In this document: piece after piece, positions 7,633-16,801 of the stretch
How the letters are laid out: every line of letters begins with the position of its first letter
Position numbering within the stretch: the stretch's first letter is position 1
DNA from: an uncultured Bacteroidales bacterium
Lineage (GTDB): Bacteria; Bacteroidota; Bacteroidia; Bacteroidales; Muribaculaceae
Reading direction: 5' to 3'
Assembly (NCBI GenBank): GCA_902774055.1
Contig: CACYGX010000014.1
Span: forward strand, 1-64,000
Length of the DNA: 64,000 nt
Notes under the pieces: generated by a model
What the model was told of the DNA's origin: nothing
The model's input: the letters and a program-made list of their open reading frames with translations, nothing else
Database searches by the model: none
Program-made: the position numbers and the translations under genes

Positions 7633-9465
7633 ATGATGATCAAGCGATTGATAGCCCTTGTTGTCACCCTGATGGCATGGGCGCTATGCCTGCAGGCGGG
7701 CGTGGTTAGGTTGGCCATCCTGAGCGACGTGCATGTGACCCCGGGCAATGACAACGAGGGAAAACTGCGTGAAGCGGTTGCCGAGATCAACGCCATTGAC
7801 CTGGATGCCGTCTTGATGACAGGAGACCTGACCAACGAGGGCAGCGATGAGCAACTGGTGAATGTCAAGGGCATTCTTGACAGCGTCACCCATCCGCTCT
7901 ATGTCATCCCTGGCAACCATGAGAACAACTGGAGCCAGAGCGCCTGCAAGACCTTCAATGACCTGTGGGGCAGTGATCGCTTCGTCTTCACGGTCGATGA
8001 CCTGGTGGTTGTGGGCCTGAACTGTGGACCCTTCATGAAGATGGGCGACGGCCACATCAAGCAGGAAGACCTGTTGTGGCTCGATAGCACGCTCAACGTG
8101 ATGGTCAAGCCGGGCATGCGCGTGCTCAGCGTCAACCATTATCCCATTCTCGACGATTTGGACAATTACCGCGCCTATGTCGATATCCTCAAGCGCTACC
8201 CTGTCATTACCCACCAGTGCGGCCATTACCATCGCTGGCGCCTCTATGAGACCGATGGCATCAACGGTGTGATGGTACGCGCCCTTGACATGGGTGGTGG
8301 CAACTATGGTTACACGTTGATGACCATCGATTTGGACCGCCAGTGGATCTATATATATAATAAGGTGTTAGGCAAGGAACCCGAACAGATCTATGCCTAT
8401 CACATCAACTTGGACTATTATTCTCCCATTGACAAGCAAGAGCCTGTGGCGGTTCCTGCCGGGTTTGATGTCAAGTGTGTAGTGGCCGACAATGCCTCTA
8501 TCTTTACCCGCGTGGCTGTCGATGACAGGAACCTGTACTTCGGCAACTCGCTGGGTTACTGCAAGGCGGTAGATAAGCTGACTGGAGCGCTGCGCTGGCA
8601 ATACAAGACCGATGGCATGCTCTTTTCACGACCCGCCGTGAGTGACAAGTTCATCATTTTGCCCACCAGCGACCGGCGCCTCGTTTGGCTTGACAAAAAA
8701 TCGGGCAAACCCAAATGGCAATACAACGCCGGCGGTCCTTATGTCGCCGACGGACTGGTGCTCGGTGGCATCCTCTACCAGGGCGGCTACAAGGTTTTCC
8801 AGGCCTGGGACGTGAAGCGGCACCGCCTGTTGTGGCAATATGACAGTATTAACAACTATTGCCAGGCGGCTCCTGTTGTCGATGGCAATGACGTCATCTT
8901 CGGGGCGTGGGACACCCACCTGAGATCTCTGGACCGTCGCACGGGTGCCCTGCGTTGGAAGTGGAACAACGGCAAGGCGGTGAACCTGTACAGTCCAGGC
9001 AATGTGGTGCCAGTTGTCACCCCCCAGCGTGTCATTATTGTCGCCCCCGACCGCATTGCGACAGCCATCGACCGCCAAACTGGCGAGCAGATATGGCGCG
9101 AAAAGAACGAGAATAAGGTGCGCGAGAGTCTGGGCCGTAGCGCCGATGGCAAGGTGGCTTATGCCAAGACGATGGACGGCGAACTCGTCGCCATGAGCAC
9201 TGGCGACCGTTACGAGTTGTTGTGGAAAGTGGATTTAGGCTTCGGCTACGACCATGCCCCCTGCATTGTCCTTGAACATGATGGTTTCATCTACTGCGGC
9301 TCACGTCGCGGCATGCTGGCCGTGGTCAATGCCGCTACCCATCAGCTGGAATTCACCTACCGCATGGGCACCAGCGAGGTCAACGGCTTCGAGGTGGATA
9401 ACAACGGCGCCATCTACTGCTCCCTCATCGAGGGCACCATCTACCGCATCACCCACCACCAATAA
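7633..9465 (+). CDS. Secreted calcineurin-like phosphoesterase fused to a PQQ-type beta-propeller
   Basis: 610 residues. A signal peptide (MMIKRLIALVVTLMAWALCLQAG) is followed by a metallophosphoesterase domain with the metal-binding set SDVH (D32, H34), TGD (D65), GNHE (N95, H96), a NHYP histidine and GHYHRW. From about residue 290 the protein has repeated PQQ-propeller blades (LRWQYKTDG, PKWQYNAGG, LLWQYDS, LRWKWNNGK). It should act in the periplasm or at the cell surface on a phosphoester; the substrate is unknown. It follows the TIR gene by 20 bp with no promoter between, so it probably belongs to the same operon, and converges on the ATPase gene 19 bp away. PQQ binding itself is doubtful; such propellers often serve as scaffolds. 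Confidence 0.85.
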   Translation: MMIKRLIALVVTLMAWALCLQAGVVRLAILSDVHVTPGNDNEGKLREAVAEINAIDLDAVLMTGDLTNEGSDEQLVNVKGILDSVTHPLYVIPGNHENNWSQSACKTFNDLWGSDRFVFTVDDLVVVGLNCGPFMKMGDGHIKQEDLLWLDSTLNVMVKPGMRVLSVNHYPILDDLDNYRAYVDILKRYPVITHQCGHYHRWRLYETDGINGVMVRALDMGGGNYGYTLMTIDLDRQWIYIYNKVLGKEPEQIYAYHINLDYYSPIDKQEPVAVPAGFDVKCVVADNASIFTRVAVDDRNLYFGNSLGYCKAVDKLTGALRWQYKTDGMLFSRPAVSDKFIILPTSDRRLVWLDKKSGKPKWQYNAGGPYVADGLVLGGILYQGGYKVFQAWDVKRHRLLWQYDSINNYCQAAPVVDGNDVIFGAWDTHLRSLDRRTGALRWKWNNGKAVNLYSPGNVVPVVTPQRVIIVAPDRIATAIDRQTGEQIWREKNENKVRESLGRSADGKVAYAKTMDGELVAMSTGDRYELLWKVDLGFGYDHAPCIVLEHDGFIYCGSRRGMLAVVNAATHQLEFTYRMGTSEVNGFEVDNNGAIYCSLIEGTIYRITHHQ

Positions 9466-9484
9466 CCAAGACACTAAATGAGAA

Positions 9485-10831
9485 TCATTCTTGTTCTCTC
9501 AACCATCTCCTTAACAGGAATGTGAGGAAGTAAGGGAATGAATAGAATTGGCCGTTGAAGCCGATATTGGCAGAGCAAAGTTTGATGCCGTATTTGATAT
9601 CGGACTTGTGTTTTCTACGTGTCGTGTCGGTCAGTTTTTTGAGTGACGCGCTGGCGGTGTTGCTGGCTTTCACCTCAATGGGCCACAGGTGATTGGCGCT
9701 TCTAGCAAAGAAATCCATTTCAATAGACGATTTTTCATCACGATAGTAGTATAAGTCGTATCCTTGCTTGACAAGCATATCTGCCACGATGTTCTCATAG
9801 ATAGCCCCCTTGTAGGTCGTAAAGTTCTTATTTACACGCAGGTCTTCTTGTGCCTCCTCGTCCAGTGATGCGATGAGCATACCCGTGTCTTGATAATATA
9901 TCTTGTAGAGTCTTGGCTCATAGTTGCCTTTTAGGGGCAGCGACAGTTCATGAAGACAATAACAAACATTGATGATACCCGCATTGACCAGCCATTCGAC
10001 TGAGCCTATATACTCTCTGTTGCGCGCGTTATGTCCGATTTTTGTGACCTGGAATCTTTTGTTCTCTTTGGCAAGAAAGCTCGATATGTGACGATATACT
10101 GCTAGCACCTTAGCCTTCTCCATCCCGATTGCATACTTGGTGATATCTTCTTCATAGTCCATGAGCAGTTGCTGTTGCAAGGAAAGAGTGCCGCCAAAGT
10201 TACTCTGTGTAACAAATGTGTTTACAACCTCAGGCATTCCCCCAATGACCATATAATCGCGGAATAGCTCAGTCATCCGTTGCATCATGAGCGTTGACAG
10301 TGGTTTTACCTCTCGCATGTGTTGATACAGGTCGTCTATGAGTGACTGATTATAGCCGCAAGCCCACAGGAATTCTTCAAAGTCCAGCGAATGCATGATG
10401 TAGTCCTCTTTGTAGCCTACACTGTTGGACTCTATCTGCTGGTAATAGACACCCATAAGTGACCCTGAGCAGATAACATCATATCTGCCATCAATCTTAA
10501 AAGACTTAAGGCTCGTGGCACAGTCGGGACATGCTTGCAACTCATCAAAGAAGATGAGGGTTTCGCCAGGCACAAAAATATAATTTGGATTGAGTAGAGT
10601 GATATTCTTGATGATGGCATTGACTTCGTAACCGTCAGCAAAGATTTGGCGAAATTGGCTTTGTAACACAAAATTAATCTCAACAACATGCTTGTAATGT
10701 TGTTTGCCAAAGTGGAGGATGGACATGGTCTTGCCCACTTGGCGCGCTCCTTTAACGATTAAGGGCTTCCGATCTGCCTTATTCTTCCACTCAATCAGTA
10801 TGTTATCTATTTTTCGTTTAAGCATAGCCAT
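9485..10831 (-). CDS. AAA-family ATPase with DUF4143 C-terminal domain
   Basis: 448 residues from ATG 10831 (MAMLKRKIDNILIEWKNK). The longer frame would begin before the promoter, and ATG 10825 is also possible. Walker A is GARQVGKT (28-35) and Walker B is TLIFFDELQ. The C-terminal part has the nuclease-like core of DUF4143 (EMDFFARSANHLWPIEVKAS). These ATPases are common, often horizontally acquired accessory genes of unknown function, sometimes suspected to act in antitoxin or defence settings. The gene stands alone, convergent with the phosphoesterase, with its own promoter and a repeated upstream sequence. Confidence 0.85.
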   Translation of the reverse strand: MAMLKRKIDNILIEWKNKADRKPLIVKGARQVGKTMSILHFGKQHYKHVVEINFVLQSQFRQIFADGYEVNAIIKNITLLNPNYIFVPGETLIFFDELQACPDCATSLKSFKIDGRYDVICSGSLMGVYYQQIESNSVGYKEDYIMHSLDFEEFLWACGYNQSLIDDLYQHMREVKPLSTLMMQRMTELFRDYMVIGGMPEVVNTFVTQSNFGGTLSLQQQLLMDYEEDITKYAIGMEKAKVLAVYRHISSFLAKENKRFQVTKIGHNARNREYIGSVEWLVNAGIINVCYCLHELSLPLKGNYEPRLYKIYYQDTGMLIASLDEEAQEDLRVNKNFTTYKGAIYENIVADMLVKQGYDLYYYRDEKSSIEMDFFARSANHLWPIEVKASNTASASLKKLTDTTRRKHKSDIKYGIKLCSANIGFNGQFYSFPYFLTFLLRRWLREQE

Positions 10832-10854
10832 TCGGCTTTTCACATAATCTGCCG

Positions 10855-10862
10855 CAAAAATA
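10855..10862 (-). promoter_or_regulatory. -7 promoter element for the DUF4143 ATPase
   Basis: TATTTTTG on the minus strand, 23 bases before ATG 10831. It lies inside the longest open frame, so it also decides the start codon. Confidence 0.65.
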
Positions 10863-10871
10863 AGCAAAAAA

Positions 10872-10915
10872 TCACATTATCGGTAAAATTTTTGGCTAAA
10901 TTTTCACATTATCGG
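10872..10915. repeat. Twin 12-bp direct repeat upstream of the ATPase promoter
   Basis: TCACATTATCGG occurs at 10872-10883 and 10904-10915, exactly 32 bp apart, about three helical turns. The first copy begins 9 bp upstream of the -7 element, where a regulator could sit. This is operator-like in layout; no regulator is identified. Confidence 0.5.
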
Positions 10916-11003
10916 AATTTTTCGGCGATGTATATGACAAAATTAGACCATTTTCGATAAGAAATGGCCTAATTTAATGCTCTGACGTTATTAGTGTCTG
11001 ATT

Positions 11004-11879
11004 TTAGTCGAATTTCTTGCGGCGGAAGATGAAGTTGTGACCCAGGTACTTGTCGCGAACGGTCGGGTTCTCGGCCAGTTCCTCGCTGGTGCCCTGGAAG
11101 AGGATTTTGCCCTCGAACAGCAGGTAGGCCCTGTCGGTAATGCTCAGTGTCTCGGGAGCGTTGTGGTCGGTGATAAGAATGCCGATGTTCTTGCTCTTGA
11201 GGCTATAGACGATACTCTGGATATCCTCCACGGCAATGGGGTCCACACCCGCAAACGGTTCGTCAAGCATGATGAAGCGTGGGTTGATGGCTAGACCGCG
11301 GGCAATCTCGGTGCGACGGCGCTCACCACCCGAGAGGCGGTTACCCAGGTTCTTGCGCACCTTCTGCAAGTGGAACTCGCTAATGAGTTGCTCCAGACGG
11401 TCTTTTTGCTCGGCTGGCGTGAGTTTCGTCATTTCCAGCACGGTGCGGATGTTGTCCTCCACGCTCAGGGTGCGGAATACCGATGCCTCCTGTGGCAAGT
11501 AGCCGATGCCCAACTGCGCACGGCGGTAAACGGGTAGGGTAGTGATGTCCACATCGTTGAGGAACACGCGGCCCTCGTTAGGCGTCACCAGACCCGTGGT
11601 CATGTAGAACGTCGTTGTCTTGCCGGCACCATTCGGCCCCAGAAGACCGACAATCTCTCCTTGGCGCACATCGATTGAGACATGGTTGACCACAGTGCGC
11701 TGGCGGTATTTCTTCACCAGGTTGTCGGTGCTCAGCACCAGCGTTCCCGCTTCTCCTGACGCATTGAGGCGCGCAGCGGTCTCCTTGTCATGTCGCTTTG
11801 CGGGCACGGGTTTTGACTCCTCGCCTGCTTGGGGCGAGGTGCCAGATGAAGCCGAGGAGTGTTGCCAGGGCAATCTCAT
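11004..11879 (-). CDS. lptB: LPS export ABC transporter ATP-binding protein LptB
   Basis: 291 residues. Walker A is [10 protein letters not shown] (from 81), the Q-loop region reads [15 protein letters not shown], the ABC signature is [15 protein letters not shown] and Walker B is [13 protein letters not shown]. All are close to E. coli LptB, which powers lipopolysaccharide transfer from the inner membrane to the Lpt bridge. About 45 unusual Ser/Ala/Lys-rich residues precede the ABC fold. The start overlaps the udk stop as ATGA, so translation is probably coupled. LptF/G and LptC are not in the window. Confidence 0.93.
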   Translation of the reverse strand: MRLPWQHSSASSGTSPQAGEESKPVPAKRHDKETAARLNASGEAGTLVLSTDNLVKKYRQRTVVNHVSIDVRQGEIVGLLGPNGAGKTTTFYMTTGLVTPNEGRVFLNDVDITTLPVYRRAQLGIGYLPQEASVFRTLSVEDNIRTVLEMTKLTPAEQKDRLEQLISEFHLQKVRKNLGNRLSGGERRRTEIARGLAINPRFIMLDEPFAGVDPIAVEDIQSIVYSLKSKNIGILITDHNAPETLSITDRAYLLFEGKILFQGTSEELAENPTVRDKYLGHNFIFRRKKFD

Positions 11880-12499
11880 TTCTTCTTGTTGGTGGTCAGG
11901 CGACCCTTGATATAGTCGGTAATCAGGTTGATGGCGACCTCGTTATTGCCGCCCTCAGGAATGATGATGTTGGCAAACTTTTTGGTCGGCTCGATGTGCA
12001 GTTGGTGCATGGGTTTGAGCACGCGCTGGTAGCGCTCAATGACGGCCTCGGCAGTGCGGCCGCGCTCGATGCAGTCACGCGAGATGACACGGATCAGGCG
12101 GTCGTCGCCGTCAGCATCCACAAACACCTTGATGTCCATCATTTTCCTCAAGCGGGCGTCGCTCAGGGCCATAATACCCTCGATGAGCACCACGTCGTGC
12201 GGACCCATGGGGACGGTCTCCTTCTGGCGCGAACAGGTCAAGTAGCTGTAGGTGGGCATCTCGATGGATTCACCCTTCTTGAGCATCTTCACGTGTTCCA
12301 GCAGCAGGTTCCAGTCAAAGGCTGCAGGCTCGTCAAAGTTGATGTTCTGACGCTCTTCGGGGGGCACGTGACTGGAGTCCTTGTAATAAGAATCCTGGGA
12401 AATCACACCCACCTCGCCCTCGGGAAGGCGTTCCATGATTTTACGCACCACTGTGGTTTTACCTGAGCCGGTTCCGCCGGCAATACCGATGATAATCAT
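11876..12499 (-). CDS. udk: Uridine kinase
   Basis: 207 residues, the usual size. The P-loop [17 protein letters not shown] is at the N-terminus, with the family motifs [42 protein letters not shown] and [15 protein letters not shown]. It phosphorylates uridine and cytidine to the monophosphates (pyrimidine salvage). It is the first gene of a two-gene operon with lptB and overlaps it by four bases. Confidence 0.95.
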   Translation of the reverse strand: MIIIGIAGGTGSGKTTVVRKIMERLPEGEVGVISQDSYYKDSSHVPPEERQNINFDEPAAFDWNLLLEHVKMLKKGESIEMPTYSYLTCSRQKETVPMGPHDVVLIEGIMALSDARLRKMMDIKVFVDADGDDRLIRVISRDCIERGRTAEAVIERYQRVLKPMHQLHIEPTKKFANIIIPEGGNNEVAINLITDYIKGRLTTNKKK

Positions 12500-12566
12500 A
12501 ACATTAACTTGATTTTAAAGTTCACACATTATTATGAACCATGCGCACTCGGCACAATTCAAAAGG

Positions 12567-12574
12567 CAAAATTA
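12567..12574 (-). promoter_or_regulatory. -7 promoter element for udk-lptB
   Basis: TAATTTTG on the minus strand, 67 bases before the udk ATG. Confidence 0.6.
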
Positions 12575-12667
12575 ACAAATTTGCGTCAAACTATAGGTGT
12601 TTTTTCAAGAAAACTTGATAAAAACTGTTTTTTGCTGGAAAAAGACAGTGCAATAACCTGTCAGTAT

Positions 12668-12712
12668 GGCTGACAATGTGTCAGCCTGCTGCTTTTTGGC
12701 ACATGGTTTGCA
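12668..12712 (+). promoter_or_regulatory. Sigma-54-type -24/-12 promoter with adjacent palindrome, upstream of dnaK
   Basis: TGGCAC (12697-12702), five bases, then TTGCA (12708-12712) fits the RpoN consensus TGGCACnnnnnTTGCW with correct spacing. Directly upstream is the perfect inverted repeat GGCTGACA-ATG-TGTCAGCC (12668-12686), possibly an activator site. The predicted start is near 12722, giving a leader of about 140 bases. No TAnnTTTG motif was found in this 365-bp gap in the dnaK direction. The rest of the gap holds the divergent udk promoter and a heptad repeat. Confidence 0.6.
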
Positions 12713-12777
12713 GTTATGTGGGCGGTGACTTGTGTCATGCAGCCACCCGAGTCCAGTTTTTAGCTTACCGAGAACCA

Positions 12778-12811
12778 ACCTAAGGACTAAGGACTAAAAA
12801 CTAGAAACTAA
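12778..12811 (+). repeat. Heptad repeat in the dnaK leader
   Basis: The string contains AGGACTAAGGACTAAAAACT followed by AGAAACTAAA. It shares a 20-base stretch with the preA leader, in the same orientation relative to the gene. Confidence 0.6.
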
Positions 12812-12864
12812 ATTCGAATTAACAACATTAAAAACAATATAAAGAAGAAAGAGAGATTTTAATT

Positions 12865-14790
12865 ATGGGTAAGATTATTGGTATCGATTTAGGAACGACT
12901 AATTCGTGTGTTTCGGTTCTGGAAGGTTCCAAACCTGTTGTAATTCCCAACAGCGAGGGACGCAACACTACGCCTTCGGTAGTAGCCTTCAAGGATGGTG
13001 GTGAGCGCATCGTGGGTGATCCCGCTAAGCGTCAGGCTATCATGAACCCCACAGGTACCGTATTTTCCATCAAGCGTTTCATGGGCGAGACGTTTGACCA
13101 CGTTACTAAGGACGTGGAGCGCATGCCCTACAAGGTGGTGAACAATGGCAGCAATCAGCCCCGTGTAGAGATCGCTGGCCGCCAGTACACCCCGCAAGAG
13201 ATCTCGGCCATGATTCTCCAGAAGATGAAGAAGACCGCCGAGGATTATCTGGGAACAACCGTTGATGAGGCTGTCATCACCGTGCCTGCCTACTTCAACG
13301 ATGCTCAGCGCAAGGCCACCAAGGAAGCTGGCGAGGTTGCCGGCCTCAAGGTGCAGCGCATTGTAAATGAGCCTACCGCAGCCGCTCTGGCCTATGGCCT
13401 GGACAAGGACAATAGCGACAAGCGCATTGCCGTGTTTGACTTGGGTGGCGGTACATTTGATATCTCGATCCTTGAACTGGGCGACGGCGTGTTTGAGGTG
13501 AAGGCCACTAATGGTGACACACACCTTGGTGGTGACGACTTTGACCAGCGCATCATCACTTGGCTGGCCGACGAATTCCAGCAGGAGAACAATATGGACC
13601 TGCGCAAGGACCCCATGGCCCTGCAGCGCTTGAAAGAGGCTGCCGAGAAGGCCAAGATTGAACTCTCAAGCTCGACCAGCACCGAGATCAACCTGCCCTA
13701 TATCACCCAGCTCGACGGCATGCCCAAGCACTTGGTTAAGACGTTGACCCGCGCCAAGTTTGAGCAGTTGTGCGATGACCTGATTCAGAGCACTATCGAG
13801 CCCTGCCGCAAGGCTCTTGCCGATGCTGGCTTGAACACCAGCGACATCAACGAGGTGATTCTCGTGGGCGGTTCGACCCGTATCCCCGCTGTTCAGCAGG
13901 TGGTAGAAAAATTCTTTGGCAAGACTCCGTCTAAGGGTGTTAACCCCGACGAGGTTGTCGCAGTGGGTGCCGCCATCCAGGGCGGTGTGCTCACCGGTGA
14001 CGTCAAGGACGTGCTGCTGCTCGACGTTGTGCCCCTGAGTGTGGGTATCGAGACGCTGGGTGGCGTGATGACTAAGCTCATCGAGGCCAACACTACCATC
14101 CCTGCCCGTCGCAGCCAAGTCTTCTCGACTGCTGCCGACAACCAGCCCGAGGTAGAAATCCACGTCCTGCAGGGCGAGCGCCCCATGGCAAAGGACTGCA
14201 AGACTCTGGGTCGATTCCACCTCGATGGCATTGCTCCCGCTCCCCGTGGCATTCCTCAGATCGAGGTGACCTTTGAGGTCGATGCTAACGGTATCATGAA
14301 CGTCAGTGCCAAGGACAAGGCTACCGGCAAGGAGCAGAGCATCCGCATCGAGGCCTCCAGTGGCTTGAGCGACGCCGAGATCCAGCGCATGAAGGACGAG
14401 GCTACTGCCAACGCTGCCGCCGATGCTGCCGAGAAGGAGCGCATTGACAAGATTAACGGCGCCGATGCCCTCATCTTCCAAACCGAGAAGGTGCTCAAGG
14501 ATGCTGGCGACAAGTTGCCCGCCGATATCAAGGGCCAGATCGAGAGCGCTCTGGGTAAGCTGAAAGACGCTCACAAGAACCAAGACCTCGCTGCCATCGA
14601 CAGTGCAAGTGCTGAACTTAACAGCCTGTTCGAGAAGATGTATCAGCAGGCAGGTGGCGCACAAGGCCAGCCCGGTGCAGGTTTCGATCCCAATAACATG
14701 GGCGGTGGTTTCCAGGGCGGTCCTGCCGGTGGAGCCCCCAACCAGGGCGGTGACAACGTCGAGGACACCACCTATGAGGAAGTGAAATAA
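12865..14790 (+). CDS. dnaK: Molecular chaperone DnaK (Hsp70)
   Basis: 641 residues. The ATPase domain starts [20 protein letters not shown] and contains the phosphate loops [14 protein letters not shown] and [15 protein letters not shown]. The substrate-binding domain begins at [20 protein letters not shown]. The helical lid ends in a Gly/Gln-rich tail closing with EDTTYEEVK. It folds and refolds cytoplasmic proteins with DnaJ and GrpE, which are not in the window. The gene is monocistronic: its own unusual promoter upstream and a strong terminator downstream. Confidence 0.98.
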   Translation: MGKIIGIDLGTTNSCVSVLEGSKPVVIPNSEGRNTTPSVVAFKDGGERIVGDPAKRQAIMNPTGTVFSIKRFMGETFDHVTKDVERMPYKVVNNGSNQPRVEIAGRQYTPQEISAMILQKMKKTAEDYLGTTVDEAVITVPAYFNDAQRKATKEAGEVAGLKVQRIVNEPTAAALAYGLDKDNSDKRIAVFDLGGGTFDISILELGDGVFEVKATNGDTHLGGDDFDQRIITWLADEFQQENNMDLRKDPMALQRLKEAAEKAKIELSSSTSTEINLPYITQLDGMPKHLVKTLTRAKFEQLCDDLIQSTIEPCRKALADAGLNTSDINEVILVGGSTRIPAVQQVVEKFFGKTPSKGVNPDEVVAVGAAIQGGVLTGDVKDVLLLDVVPLSVGIETLGGVMTKLIEANTTIPARRSQVFSTAADNQPEVEIHVLQGERPMAKDCKTLGRFHLDGIAPAPRGIPQIEVTFEVDANGIMNVSAKDKATGKEQSIRIEASSGLSDAEIQRMKDEATANAAADAAEKERIDKINGADALIFQTEKVLKDAGDKLPADIKGQIESALGKLKDAHKNQDLAAIDSASAELNSLFEKMYQQAGGAQGQPGAGFDPNNMGGGFQGGPAGGAPNQGGDNVEDTTYEEVK

Positions 14791-14831
14791 GGAGATTTGT
14801 TTCATACTGTAATATAGATTGATTGTAGACG

Positions 14832-14872
14832 TGGCGCGAAGCAGTGAATGCTACGCGCCATGTTGTTTTTTT
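14832..14872 (+). terminator. Rho-independent terminator of dnaK
   Basis: TGGCGCG (14832-14838) pairs with CGCGCCA (14854-14860); AGCA/TGCT extends the stem. A TTTTTTT run follows. Confidence 0.85.
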
Positions 14873-15082
14873 GTGTGTATATGTTGGCGTATTTTTATAT
14901 AAGCAATCGATTACATTCTGCTTAACCACTGTGTGCCAGTGGGATAGGATGATAAAAAGGATCAATTGAATAAGCTGCTTGAATTAGCGTTAAAACTCTG
15001 AAATCTAGTGAATTGTGGCTCATTTTGCTAGCGGAGTTGTATATTATCAATGAAAAAGTGGTGAAAATTGAGTATTTTTTTG

Positions 15083-15090
15083 TACCTTTG
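15083..15090 (+). promoter_or_regulatory. -7 promoter element for the glycogen operon
   Basis: TACCTTTG, 31 bases before the glycogen synthase ATG. The 331-bp gap from dnaK otherwise contains only the dnaK terminator and AT-rich sequence. Confidence 0.7.
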
Positions 15091-15121
15091 TGCCCAAATT
15101 TTCAGTCTTAAACTATAAAGA

Positions 15122-16765
15122 ATGTTGGACTTACTGTTTGAAACCAGTTGGGAAGTGTGCAATAAAGTGGGTGGCATCTATGCTGTGCTCTCCACTAAGG
15201 CAAAGACACTTCAGAAACAATATAAAGACAACTTGATTTTTATCGGTCCAGACCTGTGGTCTGCCGAGAACCCTTCGCCCTCGTTTCTCCAGCAGAGGAC
15301 CCCGTTTGACGCGTGGTTGCGTAAAGCTGAGTTGCCCGATGGCATGAAGGTGAGGGTAGGCCGATGGGATGTCCCTGGCAAGCCCCTGGCAGTGCTGGTG
15401 ACATTTGACGCCCTTTATCCCTACAAGGATGCCCTGTATGCCGACATGTGGCGCCGCTACCGCGTGGATTCGCTTCATGCCTATGGCGATTATGACGAGA
15501 GTTGCATGTTTGCCTATGCCGCAGCCCTTGTCATCGAGAGCATTATCAAGTGGAAAAATGACCCCAAGATGCGTGTGGTTGCCCACTTCGACGAGTGGAC
15601 AACGGGCATGGGGCTGCTCCACGTTAAATCCCATCTGCCTCGGGTCGCTACCGTGTTTACGACCCATGCCACGAGCATCGGACGCAGCATCTGCGGCAAC
15701 GGCAAGCCCTTGTATGACTATATGTCGGGTTACAATGGTGACCAGATGGCAGGGGAACTCAATATGCAGTCCAAACACTCGCTGGAGAAGGCTGCAGCCC
15801 ATGCTGCCGACGCGTTCACTACGGTGAGCGATGTGACGGCCCGTGAGTGCCGCCAGTTGCTGGAGCGCCATCCGATGGTGACTCCCAATGCCTTTGAGCA
15901 GCACTATGTGCCCAAGGGTGCAAAATTCAATGCCCAGCGTCTTGCTGCACGCCAACGCATGTTGCAAGTGGCTACCGCTCTTACGGGGCAGCATTTCCCT
16001 GAGGACACGATGCTTGTGGCTACCTCGGGCAGGCTGGAGATGCGCAATAAGGGCATTGACGTCTATCTTGATGCCCTGTCGGCAATGCGCGCATCGCTCA
16101 AGAACATTACCAGCCAGCGCCGCAAGGTGGTGGCCTTCGTTCTTGTCCCTGCCTGGATGAAGTCGCACCGCATTGACCTTGCTGACAACATGTTAAAAGT
16201 GAGGCCTCACCGCCTGTTCGATCCGGTGATTACCCACAACCTGCACAACCCTGACAGCGATCCCGTCTATAACCGCATCAACTCACTGGGCTTCCATAAC
16301 GAGACCCGTGACAAGGTGACGGTCATTGACGTGCCCTCTTATCTCAACGGCGATGACGGCATCTTCAACATGTCATACTATGACCTGTTGCCAGGCCTTG
16401 ACGCGGCAGTATTCCCCTCCTATTATGAGCCGTGGGGATATACGCCGCTCGAGAGCGCCGCATTTGGCGTAGCGACGATTACGACCGATCTGGCCGGCTT
16501 TGGCCAGTGGGTGCTCGACACCTTTGGCGACGATAGTGACACATGTGGTGTCAAGGTTTTGCATCGCACCGACAGCAACTATGGCGAGACCGTCCAGACC
16601 ATCGCGACAAGCCTCATCAACCTCTACCTGATGGACGCTAAGCAGGCGCTGGCCGTGAGCAAGGGCGCCCGCGCGACAAGCAAGGTGGCCTCGTGGGACA
16701 ATTTCATCAAGTATTATGAAGCCGCCTATCAGCAAGCATTGGAGCAAGTGGCGCGACGTCAATAA
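15122..16765 (+). CDS. Glycogen synthase, GT3-like (eukaryotic-type)
   Basis: 547 residues. The start LLFETSWEVCNKVGGIYAVL is the donor-binding glycine loop of animal/yeast-type (GT3) glycogen synthases rather than bacterial GT5 GlgA. Further landmarks are VVAHFDEWTTGMGLLHVKS, TTHATSIGRSIC and the C-terminal nucleotide-sugar site FPSYYEPWGYTPLESAAFG with its two conserved glutamates. It extends alpha-1,4-glucan chains using a sugar nucleotide; GT3 enzymes usually use UDP-glucose. The phosphorylase gene follows after 36 bp, making a synthesis/breakdown pair. Confidence 0.9.
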   Translation: MLDLLFETSWEVCNKVGGIYAVLSTKAKTLQKQYKDNLIFIGPDLWSAENPSPSFLQQRTPFDAWLRKAELPDGMKVRVGRWDVPGKPLAVLVTFDALYPYKDALYADMWRRYRVDSLHAYGDYDESCMFAYAAALVIESIIKWKNDPKMRVVAHFDEWTTGMGLLHVKSHLPRVATVFTTHATSIGRSICGNGKPLYDYMSGYNGDQMAGELNMQSKHSLEKAAAHAADAFTTVSDVTARECRQLLERHPMVTPNAFEQHYVPKGAKFNAQRLAARQRMLQVATALTGQHFPEDTMLVATSGRLEMRNKGIDVYLDALSAMRASLKNITSQRRKVVAFVLVPAWMKSHRIDLADNMLKVRPHRLFDPVITHNLHNPDSDPVYNRINSLGFHNETRDKVTVIDVPSYLNGDDGIFNMSYYDLLPGLDAAVFPSYYEPWGYTPLESAAFGVATITTDLAGFGQWVLDTFGDDSDTCGVKVLHRTDSNYGETVQTIATSLINLYLMDAKQALAVSKGARATSKVASWDNFIKYYEAAYQQALEQVARRQ

Positions 16766-16801
16766 TATCCCCTAGAAAATCAATATTACAATATAATAAT
16801 T

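Noticed and set aside
4110-10831. Integrated phage or genomic island carrying the TIR unit and the DUF4143 ATPase
   Set aside because: No integrase, tRNA junction, transposase or clear compositional shift was seen; the convergent ATPase has its own promoter.
13666-14805. Long antisense frame inside dnaK (379 residues)
   Set aside because: Composition-driven shadow of a highly biased gene; no promoter, signal or family match. The same applies to antisense frames in glgP, tamB, glycogen synthase and gyrA.
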